This document shows, in pieces, positions 48,864-58,173 of a DNA stretch of 64,000 bases. Source of the stretch: Pseudomonas sp. Tri1 (GTDB lineage: Bacteria > Pseudomonadota > Gammaproteobacteria > Pseudomonadales > Pseudomonadaceae); NCBI RefSeq assembly GCF_017968885.1, contig NZ_CP072913.1:1-64000 (forward strand), given 5' to 3'. Position numbers and translations under genes: made by a program. Below the pieces are notes generated by a model, which saw only the letters and a list, made by a program, of their open reading frames with translations, searched no databases and was not told the DNA's origin. How positions within the stretch are numbered: the stretch's first letter is position 1; every line of letters starts with the position of its first letter.

Positions 48864-49151
48864 ATGAATCGTCAAAGTGCCGCCCAGTTTCGAATCTCTT
48901 CCCTGCACGTTCAGCAGATTCTGTGGGGTGTTGTAGCCCTGCTGATAACCCTAGTGGCAGGCCAGCAATGGCTGTTCTGGCAGCAGAGCCAACAACCGGA
49001 GGCGCCGCTGGTTTCCATTCAGCGCGCCCCTCAAACCCATTTCAGCGCCGTTGGCAGCCTCTCGGAAGTTTCCGCTTCCATGCGAATGATGGACGTCGAC
49101 CAGGCACAGCCTGCCGCCGAACTACCTCGCCAGGAGCGCTGGGTGTTTTAA
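48864..49151 (+). CDS. Small membrane protein, unknown function
   Basis: 95 residues with a single hydrophobic helix (VQQILWGVVALLITLVAGQQWLFWQQ) after a short basic N-terminus; the remaining 60 residues are probably periplasmic. No family is recognised with certainty. The ATG at 48864 has GGGGAGGAA about 9 nt upstream. A gene of similar size lies beside algB in P. aeruginosa as I recall. It is first behind the sigma-54 promoter, with the DUF1328 and Ivy-like genes following on the same strand. Confidence 0.8.
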   Translation: MNRQSAAQFRISSLHVQQILWGVVALLITLVAGQQWLFWQQSQQPEAPLVSIQRAPQTHFSAVGSLSEVSASMRMMDVDQAQPAAELPRQERWVF

Positions 49152-49209
49152 CTGATGGACCGGTCGTCCACCGCGCCGGAACCATCGCCGTCAGACCCTA
49201 ACTAAATAG

Positions 49210-49395
<186 letters not shown>

Positions 49396-49397
49396 CC

Positions 49398-49862
49398 ATG
49401 AGCGCTTCCTTCAAGGGACTGGCCGCCGCCCTGCTGTTGGGCGGCAGTGCCATGGCAATGGCTGCCAATGATGGACAGATGCGGGCCAATGAATTGCTTG
49501 AAGCAGACCCGCAGTACCGCGAAACGTGGCAGCACGTTGTCAAAAAAGCAGAGCGCCTGCCGGAGTGGGTGATGAACCTGTCTGGCGATGCTGAGCAGAT
49601 GAACGCCGTCGAGGAAGATGGCGACAAGTATCTGGTCGGTCCGCTGTGCGAAACCCAGGCAACGTGCCGCAGCAAACGCCTGATCGTCGCCTTCAGTTTC
49701 GATAAGGACGAGGCCTACGCCATGTTGGTCGAGGTCCCCGCCGGGCTACCCGCCGACAAGTCGCCGACCCGTCACGCTGACTACCGTTTCCTCGGAAATC
49801 CCGATGAAGGTATGCAGAAACTGTTAATGGAACAACTCAAGAAAGATCCCAACTGGTATTGA
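49398..49862 (+). CDS. ivy: Ivy-type lysozyme inhibitor
   Basis: A periplasmic inhibitor of vertebrate C-type lysozyme that may also control lytic transglycosylases. It has 154 residues with a signal peptide (MSASFKGLAAALLLGGSAMAMA). The fold signature includes WQHVVKKAERLPEWVMNL, YLVGPLCETQATCRSKRLIVAF (the two cysteines of the inhibitory loop, with ETQAT in place of the E. coli Cys-Lys-Pro-His-Asp-Cys loop) and FLGNPDEGMQKLL. The loop lacks the His of classical Ivy, so inhibitory strength is uncertain. Probably co-transcribed with the DUF1328 gene. Confidence 0.85.
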   Translation: MSASFKGLAAALLLGGSAMAMAANDGQMRANELLEADPQYRETWQHVVKKAERLPEWVMNLSGDAEQMNAVEEDGDKYLVGPLCETQATCRSKRLIVAFSFDKDEAYAMLVEVPAGLPADKSPTRHADYRFLGNPDEGMQKLLMEQLKKDPNWY

Positions 49863-50568
49863 GTTTTGAAAACGAGAAAAGCAGCCCTGTTTTTCTCTTC
49901 TGCACCGCCCGAGGAGGGCCGATGCATGACCAGGGGGCCGGGACGTTCTGACCATTGAGGGTCGGAGTGACCTACGGGCACAAGGAGTGCCTGCGAAAGG
50001 GCCGGGTCAGGTAAAAGCTGCGACGCAGGTTCGCAAAGTCGTCAAGGCTTGGCGAACTTGCGCAGCGCTTATGCCCGCAAAGGCCTATGCCAGAGCGGCT
50101 TGTTGATTTGGCGCGGTGGGCAGGCCCATGGATGCGGCATTTTGTCTCCTTTGCATAACTTATCCCCCCTTGCCTGACCGTATATCGGAGAATGCCCACA
50201 CGAATTTCCTCGTGGGTCGCGATTCGAATCGCCGCCGTTGCATCGCTTGCACCTGCTTGTGAGAGCAAGCCCGGCTACGCTGAAATGGCCGGTTCACGGC
50301 ACTTATGCCTGCCGAAATGTCGTATTCGAACCGGCTGTGACGTGCATTTGTTTTTCAAAATCTCATGCCGATTCGGCATGGGGTAGGCGTTTACGGCATT
50401 AGACGGGCTTCCCTCGCATCGCAATAGTTGCGCCTTTTTTCGCCTGCCAGTAAGCCGCAAGCGCGTGCTCGGGGTGACCTTATACGGGGGCAGAGGTGCG
50501 ATTTCGCAGCGTCGTTGGCGTTTCGGTTCGTGCCTCTGTCCGAGTCCAACTGAAGTAAGGGTAACGAT
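49863..50568. other. 706-bp gap with no supported gene
   Basis: I see no credible gene. Short palindromes lie at CCGTATATCGG (near 50178) and ATGCCGATTCGGCAT (near 50363), followed by a T-rich stretch near 50434. Some of this may be the gltP leader and promoter. A small RNA is possible but not supported. Confidence 0.5.
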
Positions 50569-51900
50569 ATGAAGAAGGCAAAACTAAGCCTCGCCTGGCA
50601 GATCCTCATCGGTCTGGTGCTCGGGATTGCATTGGGCGCGCTGCTCAACCATTTCAGTGCCGAGAAGGCCTGGTGGATCAGCAACGTGCTGCAACCGGCG
50701 GGCGATATCTTTATCCGTCTGATCAAGATGATCGTGATCCCGATCGTGATTTCTTCGCTGATCGTCGGCATTGCCGGGGTCGGTGACGCCAAGAAGCTGG
50801 GGCGTATCGGTCTCAAGACCATTCTTTACTTCGAAATCGTCACCACCATCGCCATCGTCGTCGGCCTGTTGCTGGCCAACTTCTTCCAGCCGGGCAGCGG
50901 CATCGACATGAGCACCCTGGGCACCGTGGATATTTCCAAGTACCAGGCCACCGCCGCTGAAGTCCAGCATGAACACGCCTTCGTCCAGACCATCCTGAAC
51001 CTGATCCCGTCCAACATCTTTGCAGCGGTCGCCCGTGGCGAGATGCTGCCGATCATTTTCTTCTCCGTGCTGTTTGGCCTCGGTCTGTCCAGCCTGCAAT
51101 CGGACCTGCGCGAACCGCTGGTGAAAATGTTCCAGGGCGTGTCGGAAAGCATGTTCAAGGTCACCCACATGATCATGCAATACGCCCCGATTGGCGTGTT
51201 CGCGCTGATCGCGGTGACGGTCGCCAACTTCGGTTTCGCGTCGCTGCTGCCGCTGGCAAAACTGGTGATCCTGGTTTACGTCGCCATCGCCTTCTTCGCC
51301 TTTGTGGTGCTGGGCCTGATCGCGCGCCTGTTTGGCTTCTCGGTGCTCAAGCTGATGCGCATCTTCAAGGACGAGCTGGTGCTGGCCTATTCCACCGCCA
51401 GCTCCGAAACCGTGCTTCCGCGCGTGATCGAGAAGATGGAAGCCTACGGCGCACCTAAAGCCATTTGCAGTTTCGTAGTGCCCACCGGTTACTCGTTCAA
51501 CCTTGATGGCTCAACCCTGTACCAGAGCATCGCGGCGATTTTCATCGCCCAGCTGTACGGCATCGACCTGTCCATCAGCCAGCAATTGCTGCTGGTGCTG
51601 ACCCTGATGGTCACCTCCAAAGGCATCGCCGGTGTGCCGGGCGTATCCTTCGTGGTGTTGCTGGCCACCCTGGGCAGTGTGGGTATTCCGCTGGAAGGCC
51701 TGGCCTTCATCGCCGGTGTCGACCGCATCATGGACATGGCCCGTACCGCGCTTAACGTGATCGGTAACGCCTTGGCCGTGCTGGTCATCTCCCGCTGGGA
51801 AGGCATGTACGACGATGCCAAGGGCCAGCGCTACTGGAACTCCCTGCCGCACTGGCGCAGCAAAGAACCGCTGCCGGCGGGGGAAGTTTCCAGTCGCTGA
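50569..51900 (+). CDS. gltP: Glutamate/aspartate proton symporter GltP
   Basis: A 443-residue DAACS-family transporter for glutamate, aspartate or C4-dicarboxylates at the inner membrane. Eight hydrophobic segments plus two re-entrant loops are visible. Family signatures: LIKMIVIPIVISSLIVGIAG, the serine-rich loop AYSTASSETVLPRV, VPTGYSFNLDGSTLYQSIAAIFIAQ and SKGIAGVPGVSFVVL. TAAGGGTAACG precedes the ATG. A REP pair follows the stop. Confidence 0.95.
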   Translation: MKKAKLSLAWQILIGLVLGIALGALLNHFSAEKAWWISNVLQPAGDIFIRLIKMIVIPIVISSLIVGIAGVGDAKKLGRIGLKTILYFEIVTTIAIVVGLLLANFFQPGSGIDMSTLGTVDISKYQATAAEVQHEHAFVQTILNLIPSNIFAAVARGEMLPIIFFSVLFGLGLSSLQSDLREPLVKMFQGVSESMFKVTHMIMQYAPIGVFALIAVTVANFGFASLLPLAKLVILVYVAIAFFAFVVLGLIARLFGFSVLKLMRIFKDELVLAYSTASSETVLPRVIEKMEAYGAPKAICSFVVPTGYSFNLDGSTLYQSIAAIFIAQLYGIDLSISQQLLLVLTLMVTSKGIAGVPGVSFVVLLATLGSVGIPLEGLAFIAGVDRIMDMARTALNVIGNALAVLVISRWEGMYDDAKGQRYWNSLPHWRSKEPLPAGEVSSR

Positions 51901-51913
51901 CACACATGACCCC

Positions 51914-52003
51914 TGTGGGAGCGAGCTTGCTCGCGATTGCGATATGTCAGCCAACATCAATGCTGATTGATCCGACGCCATCGCGAGCAAGCTCGCTCCC
52001 ACA
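51914..52003. repeat. Inverted REP pair after gltP
   Basis: Units at 51914-51937 (+) and 51980-52003 (-), both GTGGGAGCGAGCTTGCTCGCGAT, 42 bp apart. A short AACCCCGG/CCGGGGTT hairpin follows near 52029-52050 and may be the gltP terminator. Confidence 0.92.
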
Positions 52004-52105
52004 TTCATCACCTGTGCAGTGACTAGCGAACCCCGGAGAAATCCGGGGTTTGTCGTTTCTGCCAGCCCCGCTATCATTCGCCGCATCTTCCGGGGGATTT
52101 AACCG

Positions 52106-53335
52106 ATGCTCAATGGCCTGTGGCTTGGCTTCTTTATCGTGGCAGCCGTGTCGGCGCTGGCGCAGTGGTTGATCGGCGGCAACGCCGGGATCTTCGCGAC
52201 CATGGTGGAAAGCATTTTCGCCATGGCCAAGCTGTCGGTGGAGGTGATGGTCCTGTTGTTCGGCACCTTGACCCTGTGGCTGGGCTTCCTGCGCATCGCC
52301 GAAAAGGCTGGCATCGTCGATTGGCTGGCCAAGGCACTCGGCCCGCTGTTCTTGCGCCTGATGCCGGAAGTCCCGGCCGGCCATCCGGCAATTGGCCTGA
52401 TCACCCTCAACTTCGCCGCCAACGGCCTGGGGCTGGATAACGCCGCTACGCCCATCGGCCTGAAGGCCATGCGTGCCCTGCAGGACCTCAATCCCAGCCC
52501 GACCATCGCCAGTAATGCGCAAATTCTGTTTCTGGTGCTCAACGCTTCGTCGCTGACGCTGCTGCCGGTGACGATCTTCATGTACCGCGCCCAGCAAGGC
52601 GCGCCGGACCCGACCCTGGTGTTCCTGCCGATCCTGCTTGCCACCAGCGCCTCGACCTTGATGGGGCTGCTGTCGGTGGCGTTCATGCAGCGCCTGCGGT
52701 TGTGGGACCCGGTCGTGCTGGCTTATCTGATCCCGGGTGCGTTGGTGCTGGGCGGCTTCATGGCCCTGCTGGCAACGCTCTCGGCCACGGCTCTGGCGGG
52801 GCTGTCATCGATCCTCGGCAATCTGACGCTGTTCGGCTTGATCATTGTGTTCCTGGTGGTGGGCGCCCTGCGCAAGGTCAAGGTGTATGAAGCCTTCATC
52901 GAGGGCGCCAAGGAAGGTTTCGACGTGGCCAAGACATTACTGCCGTATTTGGTGGCGATGTTGTGCGCCGTGGGTGTGTTGCGGGCCTCGGGGGCATTGG
53001 ATTTTGGCCTCGACGGTATTCGGCACCTGGTGCAGTGGGCCGGTTGGGACACGCGTTTTGTCGATGCCTTGCCGACCGCCATGGTCAAGCCATTCTCCGG
53101 CAGCGCCGCCCGGGCGATGTTGATCGAGACCATGAAGACCTCTGGCGTGGACAGTTTCCCGGCGTTGGTGGCAGCGACCATCCAGGGCAGCACCGAAACC
53201 ACGTTCTATGTGTTGGCGGTGTATTTCGGTGCGGTGGGCATCCAGCGGGCGCGGCATGCGGTGGGCTGTGCGCTGCTGGCCGAATTCTCCGGAGTCGTGG
53301 CGGCGATCGGGGTGTGCTACTGGTTCTTTGGCTGA
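52106..53335 (+). CDS. SpmA/SpmB-type nucleoside-recognition membrane protein
   Basis: 409 residues with about ten hydrophobic segments. The N-terminal half resembles SpmA (FGTLTLWLGFLRIAEKAGIVDWLAKALGPLFLRLMPEVPAGHPAIG, then NGLGLDNAATPIGLKAMRALQDLNP) and the C-terminal half SpmB (GAKEGFDVAKTLLPYLVAMLCAVGVLRASG ... TIQGSTETTFYVLAVYFGAVG). In Bacillus these are two sporulation proteins; in proteobacteria a single fused protein is usual and its transport role is unknown. Confidence 0.9.
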   Translation: MLNGLWLGFFIVAAVSALAQWLIGGNAGIFATMVESIFAMAKLSVEVMVLLFGTLTLWLGFLRIAEKAGIVDWLAKALGPLFLRLMPEVPAGHPAIGLITLNFAANGLGLDNAATPIGLKAMRALQDLNPSPTIASNAQILFLVLNASSLTLLPVTIFMYRAQQGAPDPTLVFLPILLATSASTLMGLLSVAFMQRLRLWDPVVLAYLIPGALVLGGFMALLATLSATALAGLSSILGNLTLFGLIIVFLVVGALRKVKVYEAFIEGAKEGFDVAKTLLPYLVAMLCAVGVLRASGALDFGLDGIRHLVQWAGWDTRFVDALPTAMVKPFSGSAARAMLIETMKTSGVDSFPALVAATIQGSTETTFYVLAVYFGAVGIQRARHAVGCALLAEFSGVVAAIGVCYWFFG

Positions 53336-53360
53336 ACCAGAGTTCCACCCCCAGAAGCCG

Positions 53361-53996
53361 TCAGAGGGGTGGGGGCGTAGCGAAGCGCTGGCCTTGCTCC
53401 AGGGTCCAGTTCACTACCTCAGCCGTCAGCCGATCACTGGCGTGGCCAAAACCTTCCACCACCGCCGGCACTTTCACGTCGTTCAGCGGCTGGCGTACTT
53501 CAAAGCGGCGACTGGCCAGGATGCGTTGGTCGAAGCCGCGCACCAGCAGCGCATCCAGGCGGATCACCACGCTGGCCGTGCTACCTTGGTACTCGGTCTG
53601 GAAGGCCTGTAGTTGGCCGCCCAGCTCCAGGTCAGCTTGCAAGTTGCTGTCGGCGACACTCAACAACCCGACGCGTCGATCCTGGGCGAAGCCATCGAGC
53701 AAGCGGTTACGCAACAGCACCGGCGCCGGATCGCTCCAGCGCGAGGCGGCGTAGCTGCTGAGCAGGTTGCCGTGGGGAATGACCGCGATGTTCGGGCTGT
53801 TGAGCACCTCGCTGGCCTGGGGGCTGGCCAGGCGCAGCGACCAGCTCACTGCCGTGCCCGCAGATGCCGGGGCCTGGGTGACGGGCAAGCGGTACACATC
53901 CGAAGGCTCAGCCTTGGGCAAAATCGAGCAACCGCCCACCAGGAGCAATCCTGCCAGCAAGAGGATAGGGCGGATAAAACGGTTGCACGGCCTCAT
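53361..53996 (-). CDS. ABC-type transport auxiliary lipoprotein (PqiC/MlaE-associated)
   Basis: 211 residues with a lipoprotein signal (LLAGLLLVGGC). The mature part (VYRLPVTQAP ... LNSPNIAVIPHGNLLSSYAASRWSDPAPVLLRNRLLDGF) fits the ABC_trans_aux (DUF330) family, periplasmic partners of MCE systems. It overlaps the MCE gene by 4 bp and ends the four-gene operon. A G-rich/C-rich stem at its stop (about 53345-53372) may terminate transcription. Confidence 0.9.
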   Translation of the reverse strand: MRPCNRFIRPILLLAGLLLVGGCSILPKAEPSDVYRLPVTQAPASAGTAVSWSLRLASPQASEVLNSPNIAVIPHGNLLSSYAASRWSDPAPVLLRNRLLDGFAQDRRVGLLSVADSNLQADLELGGQLQAFQTEYQGSTASVVIRLDALLVRGFDQRILASRRFEVRQPLNDVKVPAVVEGFGHASDRLTAEVVNWTLEQGQRFATPPPL

Positions 53997-54931
53997 GGCG
54001 TGAACTCCTTGTTCTTGTCATTACCCAGCAAATAGCCGCTGGGGTTGGCATCCAGGCGCCGGGAGATCCCCCGCAGGGCGCTCAGGGTTTCGCGCAGCTC
54101 ACGCACGGCTGGCGCCAGGGCATTGAGGCCCTGCATGCCGTTATTCAACGAGTCGCGGTTGTCGTTCAACAGTTTGTCCAGGGTCGCGGTGCTGCGAGCC
54201 AGGGACTGCATAGCCAGGCCGGCGCTGCCGAACGCCTGTTTGCCCTGGTCGTTGAGCAAACCATTGGCGTTGCGCATCAACGCCGTGGTCTGTTCCAGCG
54301 TAGCGCTGGCCTGTTTGCCGATGGCCGCCAGTTGCTGCATGGCCTGGCGAATGTCGCCGCGCTGCTCGGCAATGACCCCGGTGGTCTGTTCCAGGTGTTC
54401 GAGGGTCTTGCCCAGGCGCTGGACGTTGTCCGAGGAAAACACTTCATTGGCGTTGTGCAGCAGCAGGTTGATGCTGGTCATCAAGTCATCGCTGTTGTTC
54501 AGCAGGCGGGCGATAGGCGAGGGCGCGGCGACAATCACCGGCGGCTCACCATCGTGCCCGGTCAGCGGCGGGCTCTGGGGGGTGCCACCGCTGAGCTGGA
54601 TAATCGAGGTGCCGGTGATGCCGGTCAGGGCCAACTTGGCCTGGGTGTCCTGCTTGATCGGTGTTTCACCGCTCAAGCGCACCCGTGCCAGCACCCGGCG
54701 CGGGTCGTTCGGGTCCAGGCGCAGATTGACCACATCCCCGACCTTGATGCCGCTGTACTCCACCGAACTGCCCCTGGACAGCCCACTGACCGCCTCGTTG
54801 AACACCACTTCGTAATACTTGAATTCGCTGTCCACGCTGGACTTGGCCAGCCACAGGCCAAACAGCAGGGCGCCGACCACCACGATTACGGTGAACAGGC
54901 CGATCAATACATGATGGGCTCGGGTTTCCAT
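53993..54931 (-). CDS. MCE/MlaD-domain lipid transport protein
   Basis: 312 residues: one N-terminal membrane anchor (HHVLIGLFTVIVVVGALLFGLWLA), one MCE domain (YYEVVFNEAVSGLSRGSSVEYSGIKVGDVVNLRLDPNDPRRVLARVRL ... ALTGITGTSIIQLSGG) and a long helical tail (about 150-300). It should form a hexameric ring in the periplasm that shuttles phospholipid between membranes. It starts 1 bp before the end region of the ATPase gene, in one operon with the ATPase and permease. Confidence 0.93.
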   Translation of the reverse strand: METRAHHVLIGLFTVIVVVGALLFGLWLAKSSVDSEFKYYEVVFNEAVSGLSRGSSVEYSGIKVGDVVNLRLDPNDPRRVLARVRLSGETPIKQDTQAKLALTGITGTSIIQLSGGTPQSPPLTGHDGEPPVIVAAPSPIARLLNNSDDLMTSINLLLHNANEVFSSDNVQRLGKTLEHLEQTTGVIAEQRGDIRQAMQQLAAIGKQASATLEQTTALMRNANGLLNDQGKQAFGSAGLAMQSLARSTATLDKLLNDNRDSLNNGMQGLNALAPAVRELRETLSALRGISRRLDANPSGYLLGNDKNKEFTP

Positions 54932-54932
54932 G

Positions 54933-55739
54933 TCAGACCTCGTTCAATTGTGTAGCGGCCGATAACGCCGCGCGACCGCGTGGGCCATGGAAGTATTCGT
55001 GAATCCAGGCATCGTCGGTTTCCGACACCTTATCGATGACATCGACCACCAATACTTTTTTCTGGGCTAGTACCGCGACCCGATCGGTAATGGTGTAGAG
55101 GGTGTCCAGGTCATGGGTGACCAGGAACACGCTCAAGCCCAGGGCATCGCGCAGCGTCAGGATCAATTGGTCGAACGCTGCCGCGCCGATGGGGTCGAGA
55201 CCGGCGGTGGGTTCATCGAGAAACAGAATGTCCGGGTCCAGGGCCAGCGCCCGGGCCAAGGCTGCACGCTTGATCATGCCGCCGGACAGCGAGGCGGGGT
55301 ATTTGTCGGCGGCCGATAGCGGCAGCCCGGCCAGCGCCAGTTTGACTGCGGCCAGATGCTCGGCATCGGCTCGGCTGAGCCCGGCGTGTTCGATCAGCGG
55401 CAGGGCGACATTTTCTGTCACGGTCAGGGACGAAAACAGCGCGCCTTTCTGGAACAACACGCCAAAGCGCCGCTCCACCCGCGAGCGTTGCGTCGGCGGC
55501 AGGCTTGGCAAGTCCTGGCCGAACACCCGCACTGACCCTTCGCTGGGCCGGCGCAAGCCGACGATGCTGCGCAACAGCACTGATTTGCCGCTGCCGGAGC
55601 CGCCGACCACGGCGAGAATCTCGCCCTTGTACACGTCCAGGTCGAGGTTTTCATGCACGCTCTGGCGGCCAAAGCGATTGCACACACCGCGCACTTGAAT
55701 CACCGCCTCGGTGGGCGGCCTTGAGGGGCGGCTCACCAT
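54933..55739 (-). CDS. MlaF-like ABC transporter ATPase
   Basis: 268 residues: Walker A GGSGSGKSV, signature YPASLSGGMIKRAAL, Walker B ILFLDEPTAGLD and His switch FLVTHDLDTL. It energises the MCE lipid transport complex. I chose ATG 55739 (MVSRPSRPP), which overlaps the permease stop by 7 bp; the much longer reading upstream is only a shadow of the permease gene. Confidence 0.94.
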   Translation of the reverse strand: MVSRPSRPPTEAVIQVRGVCNRFGRQSVHENLDLDVYKGEILAVVGGSGSGKSVLLRSIVGLRRPSEGSVRVFGQDLPSLPPTQRSRVERRFGVLFQKGALFSSLTVTENVALPLIEHAGLSRADAEHLAAVKLALAGLPLSAADKYPASLSGGMIKRAALARALALDPDILFLDEPTAGLDPIGAAAFDQLILTLRDALGLSVFLVTHDLDTLYTITDRVAVLAQKKVLVVDVIDKVSETDDAWIHEYFHGPRGRAALSAATQLNEV

Positions 55740-56890
55740 TTCATCTCCATGAAGAACAGCGCGGCCACGGCATCGAGCACGATCACCACGAAAATCGACT
55801 GCACCACACTGGAGGTGGTGTGAGCCCCGACCGACTCGGCGCTGCCACTGACCTTGAAGCCTTCCAGGCAACCCACGGCGGCGATCAGAAAGGCAAAGAT
55901 CGGCGCCTTGACCATCCCCACCACGAAATGCTGCACGCCGATGTCCGACTGCAACAGCGTCAGGAACATGGCCGGGGAAATACCCAGCGACAAGGCGCAC
56001 ACGACACCGCCACCGACAATGCCCGAGAGCATCGCCACGAAGGTCAGCATCGGCAGGGCCACCAGCAACGCCAGCACCCGCGGCACCACCAGCAACTCGA
56101 CGGGATCGAGGCCAAGGGTGCGGATCGCGTCGATTTCTTCGTTGGCCTTCATCGAGCCGATTTGCGCGGTGAACGCACTGGCGGTGCGGCCCGCCATGAG
56201 AATCGCCGTCAGCAACACGCCGAATTCGCGCAAAAACGAGAACGCTACCAGGTCCACGGTGAAGATACTGGCGCCGAAATCGGCCAGTACCGTCGCCCCG
56301 AGGAACGCCACTACCGCACCCACCAGGAACGTCAGCAAGGCGACGATGGGCGCCGCATCCAGGCCGGTCTGTTCGATGTGAACGACCATCGGGGTAATGC
56401 GCCAACGCCTGGGGTGGAACAGGCCGCGGCCCAGGGTTTCCAGAATCAAGCCGACAAAGCCCAACAGTTGCAGGGTGTCCTGCCAGACCTTCTCCACGGC
56501 GCGACCAATGCGCGTGAGCAACTGAGTCACGACGCTGACGCTCGGCTCTTTGTCCGGTACGCAGAAGTCCGTCAACGAGCAATAGACGGTCTGCAACAGC
56601 GCTCGCTCGGCGGCCGGCAGACTGCAATCGGGGTGTTCAGTGGTCTTGCCCAGCCGTTCGGAGCCCAGCAGTTCCACCAGCAACGAGGCCCCAGCGGTGT
56701 CGAGGGCGCCGAGACCGTTGAGGTCGATCTGGGTGTTCTCATCGTACTGACCGCGCAACGAGTCGCTCAAGCGCTTGAGTTGCGTGTAATGGGCCAGGGT
56801 CCAGTCGCCGCTGACCAACAGCTTCGCCGCAGAGTCGGACGTATCCAGTCGGGCAGTGCCAGTGTGGGGGCTAGGGGTCATAAGCTCCAT
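55733..56890 (-). CDS. MlaE-like permease with N-terminal STAS domain
   Basis: 385 residues. Residues 15-105 form a STAS-type domain (AKLLVSGDWTLAHYTQLKRLSD ... IDLNGLGALDTAGASLLVELLG). The rest is an MlaE permease with about five membrane segments and the family motif (SFLREFGVLLTAILMAGRTASAFTAQIGSMKANEEIDAIRTLGLDPVELLVVPR). In the E. coli Mla system the STAS protein MlaB is separate; here it is fused. It is first in the permease-ATPase-MCE-lipoprotein operon. Confidence 0.93.
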   Translation of the reverse strand: MELMTPSPHTGTARLDTSDSAAKLLVSGDWTLAHYTQLKRLSDSLRGQYDENTQIDLNGLGALDTAGASLLVELLGSERLGKTTEHPDCSLPAAERALLQTVYCSLTDFCVPDKEPSVSVVTQLLTRIGRAVEKVWQDTLQLLGFVGLILETLGRGLFHPRRWRITPMVVHIEQTGLDAAPIVALLTFLVGAVVAFLGATVLADFGASIFTVDLVAFSFLREFGVLLTAILMAGRTASAFTAQIGSMKANEEIDAIRTLGLDPVELLVVPRVLALLVALPMLTFVAMLSGIVGGGVVCALSLGISPAMFLTLLQSDIGVQHFVVGMVKAPIFAFLIAAVGCLEGFKVSGSAESVGAHTTSSVVQSIFVVIVLDAVAALFFMEMKW

Positions 56891-56934
56891 GCTCGTTGGG
56901 TTTCAACCAGCGCTACCTAATACCACGACCGCAA

Positions 56935-57960
56935 TCATTTTGCTTGGGCCGCAGCGGCGCTCACATTGAAACGCAGCACCCCGATCATCTGGCCGTTTTC
57001 CGTCAGCACCCGTACCTGCCATTTGCCTGTCGGGTCGTCCGGGAAATTCTGTTTGTGAGTCCAGGCGCGATAGCCTTCCTTGCGTCCGCCATGGATGTCC
57101 AGAGCGATGCGGTCGACTTCTTTGCCGTTGAACTGCCAGACATGGTAGATCCGCTCATCGAGCCCCCGTGGCGCGTTGATGGCGGTGTAGGCGTACAGGC
57201 CGTTGCTGCGAATCTGCGCGGCGCTGACTTCCTTGAGGCTGGCGCCCGGCGTGCGGTCCTCCAGTTGGGTGCTGATCGCCACTTCGGTCATCCACAGCGT
57301 CGCGGGCGGCACCCAGGAGCGCAGCACCCAGCCGGCGGCGCCAATCCCTGCGGTGATGCATAAAATCGCCAGGGCGTTGCGCACGGTGCGGATTGGAAAG
57401 ATCGACGCCAGGCTCGGGAACGACAGCAGCATGGCAGTGCCCAGCGCCAGCTTGAAGCTTTGGTCGGTGGTCAGGTGCAGGATGACGGGCAGTGCGGTGA
57501 GCAGGGCGGCGAACAGCGTCAGCGTGTGCAGTGCCAGGAACGCCCAGCGCCGGGGGGCCAGCCATTTGTAGTACAAAGGGTCGATGATCGAGATCAGCGC
57601 CGCCGCTGTGAGCAGGCCGGTGAAAATCAGCTGGCTGCTGTTCCAGGTGGTGGTGATGAAGAAAAACGGCAGGACGAAAAACAGGCTTTCCTGGTGAATC
57701 ATCTGCGTGGCGTAACGCAACAGCGGCTGGGGGATTTCCCGTTTGAAAATCCGCGTGAACAGCCGGGTCATGCTGTTCTCGACCATCAGCCAGAGCCAGC
57801 TCACCAACATCATGATAGCGATCCAGGTCGCCAGGCCCTGCTGGCGGTCCACCAGCATGAAGCTGCCGAGCCCGGAAATGAAGCCTCCAAGCGCAATGAC
57901 CCCTGGATAGCGCTTCATCAATTCAAGGAGGCGCTGGATGTAGAGAGTCAGCTTCTGCAT
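56935..57960 (-). CDS. Membrane protein with C-terminal DUF2914 (DUF5924)
   Basis: 341 residues. About seven hydrophobic segments (residues 15-220) precede a soluble C-terminal domain of about 110 residues (TEVAISTQLEDRTPGASLKEVSAAQIRSNGLYAYTAINAPRGLDERIYHVWQFNGKEVDRIAL ... WQVRVLTENGQMIGVLRFNV), which matches the DUF2914 beta-sandwich. The function is unknown. Its stop lies 44 bp upstream of the lipid transport operon on the same strand. Confidence 0.85.
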   Translation of the reverse strand: MQKLTLYIQRLLELMKRYPGVIALGGFISGLGSFMLVDRQQGLATWIAIMMLVSWLWLMVENSMTRLFTRIFKREIPQPLLRYATQMIHQESLFFVLPFFFITTTWNSSQLIFTGLLTAAALISIIDPLYYKWLAPRRWAFLALHTLTLFAALLTALPVILHLTTDQSFKLALGTAMLLSFPSLASIFPIRTVRNALAILCITAGIGAAGWVLRSWVPPATLWMTEVAISTQLEDRTPGASLKEVSAAQIRSNGLYAYTAINAPRGLDERIYHVWQFNGKEVDRIALDIHGGRKEGYRAWTHKQNFPDDPTGKWQVRVLTENGQMIGVLRFNVSAAAAQAK

Positions 57961-58035
57961 TCGGTGGTTTCACAGTAAGTCGTAGGAAATATCCCTGACA
58001 GAGTATCGCCAGGACAACGATGTGACGAGTGCTCT

Positions 58036-58158
58036 TGTGGCGAGGGGATTTATCCCCGCTGGGCTGCGAAGCAGCCCCACAGACCCCTTGAGTGAAATCG
58101 AACCGCCTTTGATCGCGACTGCTTCGCAGTCGAACGGGGATAAATCCCCTTGCCACAA
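58036..58158. repeat. Inverted pair of a second REP family
   Basis: A left copy (58036-58079, core GTGGCGAGGGGATTTATCCC plus a GCTGCGAAGCAGC hairpin) and a right inverted copy (58114-58158, with GACTGCTTCGCAGTC). This family is larger than the GTGGGAGCGAGC units. Confidence 0.88.
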
Positions 58159-58173
58159 AGTGCCACCACAAGA

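Noticed and set aside
50192..50386. Small gene in the gap before gltP
   Set aside because: No ribosome binding site, atypical composition and no family resemblance.
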